From Phlebopus portentosus (taxonomy: Eukaryota > Basidiomycota > Agaricomycetes > Boletales > Boletinellaceae), in contig JAYXKI010000003.1 in the NCBI GenBank assembly GCA_037892935.1, positions 2,232,001 to 2,296,000 on the forward strand: a stretch of 64,000 nt of DNA, written 5' to 3'. Below are positions 61,429 to 64,000 of this stretch, piece by piece (positions within the stretch are counted from its first letter, which is position 1; each line of letters begins with the position of its first letter). The notes under the pieces were generated by a model. The model had not been told where the DNA came from. It searched no databases and saw only the letters and a program-made list of their open reading frames with translations. A program made the position numbers and the translations under genes.

Positions 61429-64000
61429 TTATGCACACCACACGCCGACCGAACCATCGGCAGCCGCGCTTACAAGCCAAGGTTGTCCGGGACACCAACG
61501 AATTTGAAGTACTCCTAACCCGTTTTTGACTTCGTGCCCGCCGAGGATTTTGAGAGGGACGATGAGCGGGTCTGTCATCATGTCGCTGTACACTCGCGCG
61601 TGGAAGACTTGCACGGTGCCGTCGTCCGAGCTGGAAGCGAAGAGTGGGTAGGTAGGATGGAAGGAGAGTGAGCGGATAGCGCGGGTGTGGTATCTGGATG
61701 AATTTAGGAGAAGTTGTTAGTAAGAACGAAGAAAAGATAGTATGATGACGCAATGGGATGACTGACCGAAGGACTTTGTAGGGCTTATTGCTGAGTTCGA
61801 GGTCGAACCAGCATAACTTGCGATCGTAGCCACCGACGATGAGGTGATCGCCTGATGGATGGATGTCCATTGACGATATCCACTTCAGACCAGGTGTCAA
61901 TGCCTTCAAGAGTTTTTGAGCTGCAAGATCATAGATTCGGACATATCGTTGCGTCTATAACACAGAGCTTCAGCGTAAGATCGAAGATAAAATAGATAGT
62001 GAAAACCTACCGCAACGAAGAAATATGGCTTTGAGGGATGGAAGAGCACGAGCTGAACGGAACCCTTAACTTTCTTGAACGGCGCTTGCGAATGGCGGCG
62101 AGTGACCTGGTGTATCCAAACAGCACCCTGGTCCTTTCCAGCTATTCTGGAAATCAGCGACCTGAAGCAGTTAGCTAGGGGAGAAACAGTAGCTTACACA
62201 CTGATGCAACGTAATCTCCACGTTTATGCCAGACGATTTGTTTCACAAGGCCAGAGGATGGAGGAAAATCAAGGCTAAGAATTGGAAATGATGATGAAGA
62301 GTCAAAGTTTCCCGATGAAGTGGAAGACCATTTGACTGGAGATGGTGTGGAAGGAGTCGGAGGGAGAGTTGCCGGGGAAAGTACATTAAGGGTGGCAGAA
62401 AGCACGTTGGGTGATAAACTTGGTGGTATAAGGAAATGAACATGATCCTCGCTAGATCAAAGGAAACGTCATTAAGCTCAGCGATGTTTTGCAAGAAATA
62501 TGGACTTAGGAAAACTTACACGCCGACGACGAAGTAGCTGACATCCGTCTGCGGACACCACTGAATTGCGCCAATCTGACTATCGAATTTCCATCTCTTT
62601 ACTTCGCGACCAACCAGGACTTCCCACAGGCTGACTATACCTCGCTCGTCGCCACTAGCCACCCATGCCCCGTCCGAACTGATACTCACGCAGCGCACAG
62701 CTGCATCGCCATCGTGTCGGAAGCGCAAGGCACGGTAGTTCGGGAACGGCTTCAGACTACTTGGACTAGGTAATTTCGGGATGAGATCATCTGGGTTCAT
62801 GTCTAGTCTCTTGCGTTGTATTCGCGGAGCAAGATACAGATCAAGCTGACGAGAGAAACGCTCCTGAATGAACTGATCGTATGCTGGCACGAGTCGTAAC
62901 GAACTATATTTCTGCGGCAGGAAATCACGTTCTCGGTCTTCCTTGTCGGTTTCTTCCCATTGTTTTCGTTCATCCTCAGTTGGAAGGTACTCTTCTGGAG
63001 GGTTATAGGATTCGGCGTTTGTCGGTAGGCGCGGCTTCGGAGCAGGAAGAGCGGGAGGATGGTCTGCGGAAGGCTCTGACCAGACATTGTAGAATTGAGG
63101 TGTAGCAGTTTTTGGTTTGTTTGGGACAATGCGTCCCTGGCGAATGGCACGAACGATTTTCATGACCTACGAAAAAGACTTTCAAATACGTTCGAGCAGG
63201 TTCAAGTAGCAAGCTAACTAACCTTTTGCTTTTCCCATTTACTTGGCACCCACCTACGTTTGGGTTCAGGCGCGGCAGATAGAGGCATTATTTCTTGCTT
63301 TCCTTTGCCAGTGAACCATTCAATTGTAGGCTCGTATGGATCGTACCCTGCATCAGGATTTTCATTTTTGTATAACCTCTGAATGATATCGAGTTCTTCC
63401 GAAGTCAAAGGTCTATCAATTTGTAGTGACTTATCAAAACCAGAAGTCCTGCATTCCGGAAATGTTAAACAGAGAAAGAAAGAACTAAGTTAAATCGACC
63501 TACCAAGCCGAAGGATCCTCTATGGTCTTTAGGAACTTATCGAGTTCATCTCCTTTGGCAGGTCTAAAAACCTTCTTGCCATTCATATCATAACCTATGT
63601 GCGGGAGGTCGTCATACCAATGCACTGGTACATTTCCTATTCGATTCGGGTCCTGATCGAAGGTTAGAAAATAAGAAATACAGTACGGACGCAACTCACA
63701 TCTTCTGTTGATGTATCTGAATCATAATCAGGCTCAATTTCTGGATACACCTTCTTCGGTCGCCCGGTGATTCCAGATTTGATTGTCTTTGCGCGAGGGA
63801 ATACATGCAAACTGTCGTCCGACCCGCTTCCTTCATCCAATTCGTCCTCTTCGCTCTCCTCATCCTCCTCATCCTCCTCATCCTCCTCATCCCCTTCGCT
63901 TTCCGTGTCACTTCCAGAATCTATTCCAGGAAATTCCTCCGCTTCCTCGTCGTCCTCGTCTTCCGAATTCTTCACAGATCCTTCACTTTCATCCTCGCTT
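61429..64000 (-). CDS. ERB1: Ribosome biogenesis protein ERB1/BOP1, N-terminus cut off
   Basis: I read nine exons in the window: 64000-63700 (incomplete), 63652-63504, 63448-63223, 63166-62520, 62451-62200, 62161-62011, 61954-61767, 61693-61429 and the joins between them; the first codons lie off the window. An acidic tract ([11 protein letters not shown], coded by a 9-nt repeat at about 63851-63892) precedes the BOP1 N-terminal domain: [47 protein letters not shown] and [12 protein letters not shown]40 propeller follows ([23 protein letters not shown] to [14 protein letters not shown]). ERB1 forms the Nop7-Erb1-Ytm1 (PeBoW) complex needed for 27S pre-rRNA processing and 60S assembly in the nucleolus. 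The intron at 62199-62162 is only 38 nt. Confidence 0.92.

Noticed and set aside
63851..63892. Direct 9-nt repeats as a possible satellite or CRISPR-like array
   Set aside because: They are in-frame codons for the acidic tract of ERB1, with no spacers.

Overview
The window reads as nuclear DNA of a mushroom-forming basidiomycete (Agaricomycetes-like). The basis is dense protein-coding genes on both strands, many short GT-AG introns (mostly 47-75 nt, often with a CTAAC-like branch site), fungal-type orthologues throughout, and a KDZ-class DNA transposon, a type known to be expanded in this group. No rRNA, tRNA, CRISPR or bacterial operon structure was seen. All gene models were spliced by eye from reading frame and donor/acceptor signals.

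Left part (1-18,930). The 3' end of a Golgi TVP38/VTT membrane protein gene is followed by about 8 kb with no convincing gene. Two minus-strand regulators come next: an HSF-type transcription factor and an FPK1/NRC-2-type AGC kinase, each with one intron of about 0.5 kb. About 2.3 kb of low-coding sequence with relic-like fragments then precedes the transposon.

Transposon (18,939-28,389). This is a complete 9,451-bp KDZ (Kyakuja-Dileera-Zisupton) element. It has 492-bp terminal inverted repeats that are almost identical, an 8-bp target-site duplication (ATCACGTT), and a 22-bp perfect hairpin just inside each end. It carries an intact nine-exon transposase gene (969 aa) and two intact passenger genes of unknown function (382 and 503 aa). 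A 592-bp hAT-like MITE with its own 8-bp duplication (ATTTCGGG) is nested between the passengers. The element sits 115-125 bp upstream of the start codon of a mitochondrial PPR-protein gene.

Middle part (28,500-43,000). This holds the PPR gene and then a head-to-head pair of meiotic recombination genes (PCH2 and an SFR1/MEI5 homologue) with a CACTA-type MITE in their shared promoter. Next are a small repeat-containing protein, a small Cys-rich candidate gene, a short-chain dehydrogenase, mitochondrial 5-aminolevulinate synthase (first step of haem synthesis) and TAF8.

Right part (42,900-64,000). This is a compact housekeeping block: riboflavin kinase, a SelW/Rdx-like protein, SND2/TMEM208 (ER targeting), Ras, auxilin/SWA2, CLASP/STU1, a small basic protein, mitochondrial rhomboid PCP1, TRAPP subunit sedlin/TRS20, a Gln/Ser-rich protein, and ERB1/BOP1 (60S ribosome assembly), which runs off the right edge. 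Several pairs share bidirectional promoters: PCH2/SFR1, TAF8/FMN1, SWA2/STU1 and PCP1/TRS20. The functions are mostly unlinked; only the PCH2/SFR1 pair shares an obvious process.
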